DNA of 64,000 nucleotides from Agromyces aureus (GTDB lineage: Bacteria; Actinomycetota; Actinomycetes; Actinomycetales; Microbacteriaceae). Within the stretch, counting starts at the first letter, position 1, and each line of letters begins with the position of its first letter. The notes under the pieces are model-generated. The model worked only from the letters and a program-made list of their open reading frames with translations. It had not been told where the DNA came from and did no database searches. A program made the translations under genes and the position numbers. Below are positions 44,744 through 53,450 of this stretch, piece by piece. Where the stretch lies: assembly GCF_001660485.1 (NCBI RefSeq), contig NZ_CP013979.1, positions 1,674,001-1,738,000 on the forward strand. Direction: 5' to 3'.

Positions 44744-46294
44744 TCAGGCGCGGCGGATCGCCTTGAGCGCCTGCGAGACGAGCACCATGACCGGCACGAG
44801 CGTGCGGTACTCGGCGCCCGTGCGGGGCAGGGGGATGAGCCCGGTCGACCGGGCGACCGTGATCGGCTCGACGAAGCGCAGCAGGCCCTCGCGGCCGTTG
44901 CGGCGGCCGACGCCCGACTGCTTGACGCCGCCCATGGGCGCCGAGACGGCCGAGAACGAGCCTCGGTAGCCCTCGTTGATGTTGATGCTGCCGGCCTCGA
45001 GCGCGTCGGCGACGCGTGAGGCGTGGCGCAGCGAGCCGGAGAAGATCGACGCGTTCAGGCCGTACTGGCTGTGGTTCGCGGCGACGATGGCCTCGGCATC
45101 GCCGTCGACGAGGTAGAGGGAGGCGATCGCGCCGAACGTCTCGTCGGCGTAGACGCTCATCTCGGGCGTGACGCCGGTGAGCACGGTCGGCTCGAAGAAC
45201 CAGGGGCCGAGATCGGGGCGCGGCCTGCCGCCCACCAGCACGGTCGCGCCCTTGGCGATGGCGTCGTCGAGGTGCGCCTGCACGCGGGCGACCTGGGCGG
45301 CACTCGTCAGCGAGCCGAAGTCGGGCCCGAACTCGAGCGCGGAACCGAGCGCGGCACCCTCCAAGCGTGTGACCAGCTCACGCTGGAATTCGCCAGCGAC
45401 CTCGCGGTCGACGTAGAAGCGCTCGACCGACACGCAGAGCTGGCCCATGGCCGAGAACGCGGCGTGCGCGGCGCCGCGCGCGGCGTCGACGGGATCCGCG
45501 TCATCGAGCACGAGCAGGGCGTTCTTGCCGCCGAGTTCGAGCGACGCGCCCACGAGGCGGCGGCCGGCCTTCTCGGCGACCTTTCGGCCGGTCGCGGTCG
45601 AGCCGGTGAAGCAGATGTAGTCCGCGACATCCGTCACGGCCTCGCCCACTTCGGCCGCCGGACCGGTGACGACCGCCCAGAGCGCCTCGGGCACGCCGGC
45701 GTCGATGAAGGCGCGGCGCAGGGCGAGGATCGACAGCGCGCCCTGGTCGTCGGCCTTCTGCACGACCGCGCAGCCGGCCGCGAGCGCGGGCACGACGTCC
45801 ATGGCAGCGAGGCTCAGCGCGTAGTTCCAGGGGGTGATGACGCCGGCGACGCCTTTCGGCTTGTACCGCACGCTCGCGGTGAGCACGGTCGGGATGCCGC
45901 CGCGTCGCGGGCCGCCGCGGAGCGTCCGGCGCGCCTCGAGCGCGTTGTAGCGCGTGACGGAGGCGGCCTGGAACACCTCCTCGAAGGCCTGCCCGCGCGT
46001 CTTGCCGCTCTCGAGCTGGATGAGGTCGAGCAGCAGTTCGCGGCGCTCCAGCACGAGGTCGTGCGCGCGCAGCAGGATCCGGCGGCGCTCGGCGAAGCCC
46101 GCGCGGGCCCACGCGAGCTGGGCGATGCGGGCTCTCGCGGTCGCGTCGAGCACGTCGGCGGCGCTCGACTGCGGCAGCGCATGGAGCGTCTCGCCGGTGC
46201 TCGGCGTCGGAACCTCGACCGTGGCGTCGCCGGTGGCGACGATCTCAGCGGTGAGGCGGGCGTACAGGTCGGGGGAGGCCAGGGTGGCGCGCAT
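44744..46294 (-). CDS. succinate-semialdehyde dehydrogenase-like aldehyde dehydrogenase
   Basis: This 516-residue NAD(P)-dependent aldehyde dehydrogenase resembles the actinobacterial GabD2 type. ITPWNYALSLAAMDVVPAL, FTGSTATGRKVAEKAG, LELGGKNALLVLDDAD (catalytic Glu) and GQLCVSVERFYV (catalytic Cys) are all in place. The ATG at 46294 lies 7 bases after a TAGACT hexamer, so the message is probably leaderless. It is divergent from the transporter and S1P-lyase-like genes, which suggests it may oxidise an aldehyde made by that enzyme. The natural substrate is open. Confidence 0.85.
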   Translation of the reverse strand: MRATLASPDLYARLTAEIVATGDATVEVPTPSTGETLHALPQSSAADVLDATARARIAQLAWARAGFAERRRILLRAHDLVLERRELLLDLIQLESGKTRGQAFEEVFQAASVTRYNALEARRTLRGGPRRGGIPTVLTASVRYKPKGVAGVITPWNYALSLAAMDVVPALAAGCAVVQKADDQGALSILALRRAFIDAGVPEALWAVVTGPAAEVGEAVTDVADYICFTGSTATGRKVAEKAGRRLVGASLELGGKNALLVLDDADPVDAARGAAHAAFSAMGQLCVSVERFYVDREVAGEFQRELVTRLEGAALGSALEFGPDFGSLTSAAQVARVQAHLDDAIAKGATVLVGGRPRPDLGPWFFEPTVLTGVTPEMSVYADETFGAIASLYLVDGDAEAIVAANHSQYGLNASIFSGSLRHASRVADALEAGSININEGYRGSFSAVSAPMGGVKQSGVGRRNGREGLLRFVEPITVARSTGLIPLPRTGAEYRTLVPVMVLVSQALKAIRRA

Positions 46295-46301
46295 GCGGCA
46301 C

Positions 46302-46357
46302 AGTCTAGGACAGTTGACCCACTTCGGTCTCACCGAGGTTGCGGAGCCGATTACACT
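46302..46357. promoter_or_regulatory. divergent promoters of aldehyde dehydrogenase and GPH transporter
   Basis: Minus-strand TAGACT (46302-46307) lies 7 bases before the dehydrogenase ATG. Plus-strand TACACT (46352-46357) lies 8 bases before the transporter ATG at 46366. Both are leaderless-type placements in a 71-base gap. Confidence 0.55.
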
Positions 46358-46365
46358 ATGCCTCC

Positions 46366-47781
46366 ATGACCGCACTGGAGCGCCCCCTCTCCCGCGGCGT
46401 CGTCACCCGCTACGCGATCGGATCGCTCGGTACCGGTGGGTTCGCGACGCTGCCAGGACTCGTCCTCGTCTTCTACATGACCGACACCCTCGGCGTCACC
46501 GCGCTCGTCGCCGGTCTGGTCGTGACGGCGGCCAAGGTGTGGGACGTCGTCATCGATCCGTGGATCGGCGAGCACAGCGACCGGGCGCTCGCCCGCACGG
46601 GTTCGCGCCGCACGTGGATGCGCATCGGAGCGATCGCGCTGCCCGTCGGATTCGTGCTGACCTTCGCGGTTCCGGCCGGGCTCGCGCCCGCGGCATCGGG
46701 CGTCTGGGTGTTCCTCGCGTTCCTCGCGACGGCGACCGCGTTCAGCCTGTTCCAGGTGCCCTACATCGCGCTGCCCGCCGAGCTCACCTCCGACTACGAC
46801 GCGCGCACGCGCCTGCTGTCGTGGCGTGTCGTCGTGCTGAGCCTCGCCATCCTGCTGTTCGGCGCGGGCGGGCCGATGCTCCGCCGCATGGGCGACGACG
46901 AGGCGACCGGGTACCTCGTGATGGCGATCGTGGCGGGCCTCGTCATCGGCGCCGGCATGCTCGTCGCGGTCACGACGGCCCCGCGCGGCCTGCCCGGCGT
47001 TCAGGCGCCGCGCCGCGGCATCCGCGCAGCCTACGCCGAGGGCTTCGCGGCCCTGCGTCGCAGCGCCCCGTTCCGCGCGCTGCTCGCGACCTTCGTGCTG
47101 CAGGGGCTCGCCACCGGCGTCATGCTCGCGGGCGCCAACTACGTCGCCGTCTGGGTGCTCGACAGCGAAGATGCGCTGACCCTGCTGTTCGTCGCGCTCA
47201 TCGCCCCGGCGGTGCTCTGCGCGCCCCTGTGGAGCCGCATCTCCCGGAGCACTGGCAAGGAGCGGGCGTTCCGGTGGGCGAGCCTGCTGTTCGCGGTCGC
47301 CTCGCTCAGCATGGTCGGCATGATCTGGGCACCCGGCGCCTGGGTCTACCTGCCCGTCGCGCTCGCCGGCGCCGCCTACGCGGGCATGCAGACGCTGCCC
47401 ATGGCCATGCTGCCCGACGTCATCTCGCACGACGCCCGCGAGCACGGCGAGGGGCGCGCCGGCAGCTTCGGCGGCATCTGGACCGCCGGCGAGACCGCGG
47501 GCATGGCGCTCGGGGCGACCGTGCTCACGATCGTGCTGGCACTGACCGGCTACCTCGAGTCGACCGGTTCGACCGTCGTCGAGCAGCCCGCGGCGGCCGT
47601 CGCCGGCATCGCCGTCAGCTTCAGCGCGCTGCCCGCGCTGCTCGTGTTCCTCAGCCTCGTGCCGCTCAGCCGGTACGCGCTCCGCCGCCACGACATCGAT
47701 GCGGATGTCGCGGCGGCGCCCGCTGCGTCGGCCCCCCCGACGCAGCCGAACCCCCGGAACGACACGCAGGAGACGGTGTGA
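46366..47781 (+). CDS. MFS transporter, GPH (MelB-like) family
   Basis: This 471-residue twelve-helix transporter belongs to the glycoside-pentoside-hexuronide group. VTRYAIGSLGTGGFATLPGLVLVFYM and WDVVIDPWIGEHSDR (the Asp-Pro signature after helix 2) are characteristic. SLFQVPYIALPAELTSDYDARTRL is the MelB-like loop. The substrate could be a sugar, a lysolipid or a metabolite related to the downstream PLP enzyme. Its stop lies 2 bases before that enzyme's ATG. Confidence 0.82.
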   Translation: MTALERPLSRGVVTRYAIGSLGTGGFATLPGLVLVFYMTDTLGVTALVAGLVVTAAKVWDVVIDPWIGEHSDRALARTGSRRTWMRIGAIALPVGFVLTFAVPAGLAPAASGVWVFLAFLATATAFSLFQVPYIALPAELTSDYDARTRLLSWRVVVLSLAILLFGAGGPMLRRMGDDEATGYLVMAIVAGLVIGAGMLVAVTTAPRGLPGVQAPRRGIRAAYAEGFAALRRSAPFRALLATFVLQGLATGVMLAGANYVAVWVLDSEDALTLLFVALIAPAVLCAPLWSRISRSTGKERAFRWASLLFAVASLSMVGMIWAPGAWVYLPVALAGAAYAGMQTLPMAMLPDVISHDAREHGEGRAGSFGGIWTAGETAGMALGATVLTIVLALTGYLESTGSTVVEQPAAAVAGIAVSFSALPALLVFLSLVPLSRYALRRHDIDADVAAAPAASAPPTQPNPRNDTQETV

Positions 47782-47783
47782 CC

Positions 47784-49322
47784 ATGAACGACTTCCGACG
47801 CGACCCCGCCGAGGTGCTGGCCGAACTCGCCGCCCTGCGCGAGGGCGACGCGCCCACCCACGGCGGCCGGGTGCTCTCGTACGTCTACGACTCCGGGCTG
47901 GCCGAGCTCGACGAGCTCTCCGCCGCGGCCGCGCGTCTCGTGCAGCCCGTGAACGGCCTCGACCCGACCACGTTCACCTCGGTCGCGGCCATGGAGGCCG
48001 GCGTCGTGGGCTTCGCCCGACGCGTGTTCCACGGCGAGGGCGACGGTTCCGACGCGGCATCCGACTCGGCCGAGGTCGTCGTCGGCACCGTCACCTCGGG
48101 TGGCACCGAGAGCTGCCTGCTCGCGGTGAAGACCGCGCGCGACGTGTGGCGTGCGGCCCGCGTCGGCACTCCGCGGATGCCGCGCATCGTCGCCCCGATC
48201 ACCGTGCACGCCGCGTTCCACAAGGCGGCCGAGTACTTCGGGCTCGTCCTCGACCTCGTGCCCGTCGACCCCGCGACCGGCACGCTCGCGGCCTCCGCCA
48301 TCGAAGACCGCCTCGGCGACGACGTCGCGCTCGTCGTGGTCTCGGCGCCGTCGTACCCGTTCGCGAGCCTCGACCCCGTCGCGGACGTCGCGGCGGTCTG
48401 CCGCGCGCGCGGCATCGCGCTGCACGTCGACGCCTGCATCGGCGGCTTCGCGCTCGGCTTCTGGCCCGACGAGCTGCCGGCATGGGACTTCCGCGTGCCC
48501 GGCGTCACGAGCCTCTCGGCCGACCTCCACAAGTACGGGTACGCGCCGAAGGGCGTCTCGGTGCTGCTCACGCGCGGCCGCGACCGCCAGCGCCACCAGT
48601 ACTTCCGCACGACCGGCTGGCCCGGCTACCCCGTCGTGAACCCGACGATGACGGGCTCGAAGCCCGCCGGACCGCTCGCGGCCGCCTGGTCGATCACCGA
48701 GGTGCTCGGCGAGGCCGGGTTCGCCGAACTCTCGGCGAAGGCCGCTCGCGCCACGACGACGCTGCGCGAGGTCGTCGAGGGCATCGAGGGCCTGCGGGTC
48801 GTCGGGGTGCCCGTCGGGCCGTTGTTCGCCGTCGCGACCGACGAGTCCGTCGCGCCCGGGCTCCGGGTCGACCCGCATCACTGGGCGGATGCCGCGCGCG
48901 GCTCGGGCTGGCTCCTGCAGCTGCAGCCGGGGCTCACCCAGGCCGACGGCACGCGGTTGCCGCACACCACCCACCTCACGATCACGCCCGTGACCGAGCA
49001 CGTCGTCGAAGACCTCTCGGCGGCGCTCGTCGCGGCGGCCGATGCCGTGCGCGGCGTTCCGCAGGTCGACGGGCAGCTCGTGCTGGCCGGCCTCGCCGAA
49101 GCGCTGCCCGGCGGGGTCGAGCCCCTGATCGCGGCCGCCGGTGAACTCGACTCCGACACCGCGGCCGGACTCCTCGGTGCGATCGGCCTGCTCGGCGGCG
49201 AGGGCGGCGGGCTTCCGGCGCAGATGGCGCCCGTGCTCGCCCTCGTCGAGGCGCTGCCGTCGGAACTCACCGGGCGTCTGCTCGTCGAGCTGCTCGCGCG
49301 GGTCGTCGAGCCGCGCGGCTGA
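47784..49322 (+). CDS. PLP-dependent lyase/decarboxylase, sphingosine-1-phosphate-lyase-like
   Basis: This 512-residue group II PLP enzyme has the pyridoxal lysine in SLSADLHKYGYAPKGVS (about residue 252), the form found in S1P lyases and related decarboxylases. VTSGGTESCLLAVKTARD and HVDACIGGFALGFW (PLP-stacking and Asp) agree. The C-terminal 60 or so residues (LPGGVEPLIAAAGELDSD to the end) are an added helical extension. S1P lyases cut phosphorylated long-chain bases to an aldehyde and phosphoethanolamine. Another amine or amino acid substrate is equally possible. Confidence 0.78.
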   Translation: MNDFRRDPAEVLAELAALREGDAPTHGGRVLSYVYDSGLAELDELSAAAARLVQPVNGLDPTTFTSVAAMEAGVVGFARRVFHGEGDGSDAASDSAEVVVGTVTSGGTESCLLAVKTARDVWRAARVGTPRMPRIVAPITVHAAFHKAAEYFGLVLDLVPVDPATGTLAASAIEDRLGDDVALVVVSAPSYPFASLDPVADVAAVCRARGIALHVDACIGGFALGFWPDELPAWDFRVPGVTSLSADLHKYGYAPKGVSVLLTRGRDRQRHQYFRTTGWPGYPVVNPTMTGSKPAGPLAAAWSITEVLGEAGFAELSAKAARATTTLREVVEGIEGLRVVGVPVGPLFAVATDESVAPGLRVDPHHWADAARGSGWLLQLQPGLTQADGTRLPHTTHLTITPVTEHVVEDLSAALVAAADAVRGVPQVDGQLVLAGLAEALPGGVEPLIAAAGELDSDTAAGLLGAIGLLGGEGGGLPAQMAPVLALVEALPSELTGRLLVELLARVVEPRG

Positions 49323-49384
49323 CCAGCCGCCGGCGAGACCGGCCCGACACGCCGCGACGACACGCCGTCCCATGACCGCGGGGG

Positions 49385-49430
49385 GTCACGATCTGCGGGA
49401 AAACCGCCCCGGATTCCAGCAGATCGTGAC
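49385..49430. repeat. 12-bp inverted repeat with AT-containing loop, possible REP-like element
   Basis: GTCACGATCTGC (49385-49396) and its complement (49419-49430) flank a 22-base loop containing GGGAAAACCGCCCC. It lies between convergent genes and may act as a terminator or dispersed repeat. No second copy is seen here. Confidence 0.5.
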
Positions 49431-49463
49431 GCCTCGGCGGCGCAGCGCGGCGGGTCGTTCGCG

Positions 49464-50414
49464 TCAGTTCGAGGGCAGGCCGCAGCGCTCGGTGAAGTAG
49501 GCGAACAGGTCCTGCTTCAGCGTCGCCGAGGCGCGCACCTCGTACTGGCCCGACCAGCCCTCGCTCGTCGTCACCACGAGCGGCAGGATGGTGCCGCGCT
49601 TGTCCTCCGCGCCCGCGTGCGGGTCGCAGCGTGCGGGTCGCACGGGCAGCGAGATCGTCGACGGGGCGTCGGACGCCTCGATGTGCGCGGTCGTCGTCGA
49701 CCAGTTCAGGCCGTCCTCGGCCGAGAGCAGGGTCGTGCCGAGCACCTCGGAGAGATCCACCGAACCGGATGCCGCGCCGGTGGGCTCGACCGAGATGTCG
49801 AGGAAGGCCCGCCGGTCGGTGCCCGACCCCGTCGAGCGCAGGTGCTCGGCGAGGGTGAACGCGGCGACGTCCGCGACGGCGCCGGCGAGGCATCCGCTGT
49901 TCTGCAGCCGAGGGAGCGTGTCGTAGAGGTCGTCGGCCTCGATCGTGCCGACGGCTTCGCCGCCACCGCCCCCGGACACTTCGAGCGCGACCTCGGCCGG
50001 CCCCGCGTCGCCGTCGCAGCGGGTGCCGCCCAGCTCGACCCGGTACTGCACCGACCGCCCGTCGGGGATGGTGCGCGGCCCCTCGAATCGCAGGCCCGGC
50101 TCGAGGCCGGGCGCCGAGACCTCGAACGCGGCGAACTCGAGCGCGTCGCCCGTGGCGTTGTCGAGCTGCACCACGAGCTTGCCGTCGACGACGTCCTGCC
50201 GACTCTGCAGCACGCTCGCGGTGATGCCGGCGGGCAGGGCTGCCGGTGGGGCGGATGCCGCGGGGCCGCCCGCCTGCGGCGTGCATCCGGCCATGGAGGC
50301 GACGCCGATCGCGAACGCCAGCGGAAGCAGCACGGCCCGTGCGCGCGAAGCCACTGGGGTGCGGCGCGCACGCCGGCCCGTGGGGGCGACGGCGGCGCGC
50401 GGCATCCGCATCAC
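49464..50414 (-). CDS. hypothetical secreted lipoprotein
   Basis: This 316-residue protein has a twin-arginine-rich N-terminus and a signal peptide ending in SMAGC (lipobox Cys near residue 44). The mature part is predicted all-beta with four cysteines and repeats of a domain-like pattern (LVVQLDNATGDALEFAAFEV). I know no family. The GTG start overlaps the mrp stop (GTGA), so it is coupled to mrp. It is convergent with the S1P-lyase-like gene. Confidence 0.75.
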   Translation of the reverse strand: MMRMPRAAVAPTGRRARRTPVASRARAVLLPLAFAIGVASMAGCTPQAGGPAASAPPAALPAGITASVLQSRQDVVDGKLVVQLDNATGDALEFAAFEVSAPGLEPGLRFEGPRTIPDGRSVQYRVELGGTRCDGDAGPAEVALEVSGGGGGEAVGTIEADDLYDTLPRLQNSGCLAGAVADVAAFTLAEHLRSTGSGTDRRAFLDISVEPTGAASGSVDLSEVLGTTLLSAEDGLNWSTTTAHIEASDAPSTISLPVRPARCDPHAGAEDKRGTILPLVVTTSEGWSGQYEVRASATLKQDLFAYFTERCGLPSN

Positions 50415-51586
50415 CGCACGGAGACGTCGAGCCGACGGCCCGAGAGCTGACGAGGACGGGAGGCGATGACTTCGGCGACGAGCTCGATCGCACGTGCCGC
50501 GGGGTCGTCGGGGGCGCCGGCGACGACGGGGATGCCGTCGTCGCCGCCCTGACGGAGCGCGATGCTGAGCGGCACGCTCGCGACGAGCGGCACGGACTCG
50601 GATTGCCCGGCCGACAGGCGTCGGGCCACCTCTTCGCCGCCGCCCGAACCGAAGAGGTCGAGCACGGTGCCGTCGGGGCCGGGCAGCCCGGCCATGTTCT
50701 CGACGACGCCGATGATGCGCTGGCCGGTCTGGCGTGCGACGACGCCGGACCGTTCGGCGACGTCGGCCGCAGCGGGCTGCGGGGTCGTGACCACGAGCAC
50801 CTCGGCGTTCGGCAGCAGCTGCCCGAGCGAGATCGCGATGTCGCCGGTGCCCGGCGGCAGGTCGACGAGCAGCACGTCGAGATCGCCGAAGTACACGTCG
50901 GTGAGGAACTGGTTCAGCGTGCGATGCAGCATCGGCCCGCGCCAGGCCACCGCGGTCGACGACGCTCGCGCACCCGGCTCGGCCGGCTCCACGAACATGC
51001 CGATCGAGATGACCTTCACCCCGTGCGCGACGGGCGGCAGGATCATGTCGTTGACCTGGGTCGGCCGGGCCGCGAGCCCGTCGTCGTCGACGAGTCCGAG
51101 CAGTGCCGGGATCGAAAATCCGTGCACGTCGGCGTCGATGAGCCCGACCGAGAGTCCGCGCGCCGCGAGCGCGACGGCGAGGTTCGCGGTGAGCGTCGAC
51201 TTGCCGACGCCGCCCTTGCCGCTCGTGACCGCGATGACGCGCGTCAGCGTGCCGGGGCCGAAGGGGTTGGTGCGACCCGCCTTGGCGCCGCGGAGGCGTT
51301 CGGTCAGCGCCGTGCGCTGCTCGGGCGTCATGACCGTGAGCGCGACGTCGACGAGGCCCTCGCCCGCGACCGTCTCGGCGGCCTGCCGCACGTCGCGTTC
51401 GATGCGATCGGATGCCGGACAGCCGACGATCGTGAGCCGGACGACGACCTGCACGCGATCGCCCGAGACCTGCACCGACTCGAGCATGTCGAGCTCGGTG
51501 ATGGGCTTGCGGATCTCGGGGTCGATCACGGACTCGAGCGAGCGGCGCACCGCGGCCTCGAGCTCGTCAGGGGCGAGGGGCGGCAT
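50411..51586 (-). CDS. mrp: Mrp/ApbC/NBP35-type P-loop ATPase (Fe-S cluster carrier)
   Basis: This 391-residue protein delivers Fe-S clusters to apoproteins. The N-terminal DUF59/MIP18 domain (about 1-100) carries SVIDPEIRKPITELDML. The P-loop is VTSGKGGVGKSTLTANL (about 118-135), with DADVHGFSIPALLG and VDLPPGTGDIAISL following. The usual C-terminal CxxC of NBP35 is not apparent in the last part (FGSGGGEEVARRL), which would matter for cluster binding. The ATG at 51586 (alternative 51595) overlaps the DUF1003 gene. Confidence 0.9.
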   Translation of the reverse strand: MPPLAPDELEAAVRRSLESVIDPEIRKPITELDMLESVQVSGDRVQVVVRLTIVGCPASDRIERDVRQAAETVAGEGLVDVALTVMTPEQRTALTERLRGAKAGRTNPFGPGTLTRVIAVTSGKGGVGKSTLTANLAVALAARGLSVGLIDADVHGFSIPALLGLVDDDGLAARPTQVNDMILPPVAHGVKVISIGMFVEPAEPGARASSTAVAWRGPMLHRTLNQFLTDVYFGDLDVLLVDLPPGTGDIAISLGQLLPNAEVLVVTTPQPAAADVAERSGVVARQTGQRIIGVVENMAGLPGPDGTVLDLFGSGGGEEVARRLSAGQSESVPLVASVPLSIALRQGGDDGIPVVAGAPDDPAARAIELVAEVIASRPRQLSGRRLDVSVR

Positions 51587-52097
51587 TCGCGGCATCCTCG
51601 TCGTGGGTGCGGTCGAGCTCTTCGAGCACGGCGCGGAGCTCCGACCGGATGAAGTCCTTCGACGCGAGGTCGCGCATGGCCAGCCGCAGGGCGACGACCT
51701 CGCGTGCGAGGTACTCGGTATCGGCGAGATTGCGCTCGGCGCGCTGGCGGTCCTGCTCGATCTGCACGCGGTCGCGGTCGTCCTGACGGTTCTGCGCGAG
51801 CAGGATGAGCGGGGCGGCGTACGAGGCCTGCAGGCTGAGCACGAGCGTGAGCACGGTGAACCCGTAGATCTGCGAGTCGAAGCGCAACTGCTCGGGAGCG
51901 TACGTGTTCCAGAGCAGCCAGGCGAGCACGAACAGCGAGAGCCCGGCCAGGAAGGCGGGGGTGCCCATCGCACGCGCGACCCATTCGGTGAAGCGGCCGA
52001 AGCGGTCCTTGTCGGGGTTGCCGCGGCGGAAGGGTGCACGACGGCTGCCCTTCGGGGTGTCGAAGCGCCGTTCGTCGGCGGTGTTAACGCGTGCCAT
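51567..52097 (-). CDS. DUF1003 membrane protein
   Basis: This 176-residue protein has two transmembrane helices (about 48-66 and 80-102) and a C-terminal charged coiled region (about 105-165, RDRVQIEQDRQRAERNLAD). It is the DUF1003 family of unknown role, often beside Mrp and MgtE-N proteins in actinobacteria (Rv1231c-like). The start overlaps the MgtE-N/CBS gene by 14 bases. Confidence 0.9.
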   Translation of the reverse strand: MARVNTADERRFDTPKGSRRAPFRRGNPDKDRFGRFTEWVARAMGTPAFLAGLSLFVLAWLLWNTYAPEQLRFDSQIYGFTVLTLVLSLQASYAAPLILLAQNRQDDRDRVQIEQDRQRAERNLADTEYLAREVVALRLAMRDLASKDFIRSELRAVLEELDRTHDEDAANAAPRP

Positions 52098-53418
52098 CTG
52101 CTGCCCTCCTCGCGTTGCTCGGGATCGGGATGCTGCCCGTCGTCAGTTGTGCGCGGGCGGTCGCGCGTTTACTCACCTCGTCGTCGTCTTCGGGATGACT
52201 TCGCCAATCATCGGGCAGCAGGTAGTCGAGCACGTCGTCGATCGTGACCACGCCGACGAGTCGGTGCTTCTCGTCGATGACCGGCACCGAGACGAGGTCG
52301 TAGCTCGCGAGGATGCGGCTCACCTCGGCGGCCGACGTGTCGGCGCCGACAGGCTCGAGGCCCTGGTCGATGAGCGTGCCGAGTCGCTCGTGCGGGGGAT
52401 ACCGCAGCATGCGCTGGAAGTGCACGACGCCGAGGAACCGCCCCGTCGGCGCCTCGTACGGAGGCAGCGTGACGCAGACGGCTGCCCCGAGGGCCGGCGG
52501 GAGGTCGTGCCGGCGGATGAGCGCCAGCCCCTCGGCCACCGTGGCGTCGGCCGAGACGATGATCGGCTCGGTCGTCATGAGCCCGCCGGCCGAGTCTGGG
52601 CCGTACGTGAGCAGCATGCGCACGTCTTCGGCCTCCTCGGGCTCCATGAGCTCGAGCAGGTGCTCGCCGCGCTCTTCGGGGAGCTGGGCGATGAGGTCGG
52701 CGGCGTCGTCGGGCTGCATGTGGTCGAGCACGTCGGCGGCGCGATCGTCGCCGAGTCCCGAGAGGATCTCGACCTGGTCGGACTCGGGCATCTCTTCGAG
52801 CACGTCGGCGAGGCGGTCGTCGGAGAGCTCCTCGGCGACCTCCTGGCGGCGCGCCATGGGCAGGTCGAGCAGGGTGTTCGCGAGGTCGGCGGGCTTCAGC
52901 TCGGAGTAGGTCGCGATGAGCTGCTCGGCCGACTGTGCTTCGCCGGAGGCGGCGATCTCGCTGACCTCGCGCCACGTGACGTACGCCGACTGGCCCTTCG
53001 AGAACGGCGAGGCGCCCTTGGGGCGGCGCACGAAGAGCTGTTCGACCTCCCAATCGCCGGGCTCGCGCTCCTCGATCGAGACGTCCTCGATGGAGGCCAC
53101 GCCCGAGCCGTCGTTGAAGGCGACCTTGCGGCCGAGCATCTCGGCGATGACGCGCACCTCACCGCCGCGCTGCTCGAAGCGGCGCAGGTTGATGAGGCCC
53201 GTCGTGATGATCTGCCCGCCGCCGATCGACGTGACGCGACCGATCGACAGGAACACGCGGCGTTTGCCGGGAACCTCGACGATGAGTCCGACGACCCGCG
53301 GGGGGTCGTTGCGTCGGTACACGACGAGGACGTCGCGCACCTTTCCGACCCGATCACCGGCGGGGTCGAAGACGGCGCATCCGGCGAGTCGGGCGACGAA
53401 GACTCTCGTTGCGCTCAC
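52084..53418 (-). CDS. MgtE N-terminal/CBS-domain protein without transport domain
   Basis: This 444-residue cytosolic protein has an N-terminal PRC-barrel-like part (about 5-135), then MgtE intracellular repeats (about 170-285, LPEERGEHLLELMEPEEAEDVRMLL) and two CBS domains (about 290-410, MTTEPIIVSADATVAEGL and VDVP-like VPVIDEKHRLVGVVTIDDVL). It lacks the five-helix Mg2+ channel of MgtE, so it probably senses Mg2+ or nucleotides and regulates something else. The GTG follows TAAGTT by 6 bases (leaderless type). Confidence 0.85.
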   Translation of the reverse strand: MSATRVFVARLAGCAVFDPAGDRVGKVRDVLVVYRRNDPPRVVGLIVEVPGKRRVFLSIGRVTSIGGGQIITTGLINLRRFEQRGGEVRVIAEMLGRKVAFNDGSGVASIEDVSIEEREPGDWEVEQLFVRRPKGASPFSKGQSAYVTWREVSEIAASGEAQSAEQLIATYSELKPADLANTLLDLPMARRQEVAEELSDDRLADVLEEMPESDQVEILSGLGDDRAADVLDHMQPDDAADLIAQLPEERGEHLLELMEPEEAEDVRMLLTYGPDSAGGLMTTEPIIVSADATVAEGLALIRRHDLPPALGAAVCVTLPPYEAPTGRFLGVVHFQRMLRYPPHERLGTLIDQGLEPVGADTSAAEVSRILASYDLVSVPVIDEKHRLVGVVTIDDVLDYLLPDDWRSHPEDDDEVSKRATARAQLTTGSIPIPSNARRAADGTR

Positions 53419-53424
53419 GGTACC

Positions 53425-53430
53425 AACTTA
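53425..53430 (-). promoter_or_regulatory. -10 hexamer, leaderless start of MgtE-N/CBS gene
   Basis: TAAGTT on the minus strand lies exactly 6 bases from the GTG at 53418. Confidence 0.5.
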
Positions 53431-53450
53431 GCCCGTGGGAGGATGAGGGG

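Noticed and set aside
46358..46366. ATG at 46358 as start of the GPH transporter
   Set aside because: It is out of frame with the transporter. The ATG at 46366 is in frame and fits the -10 spacing.
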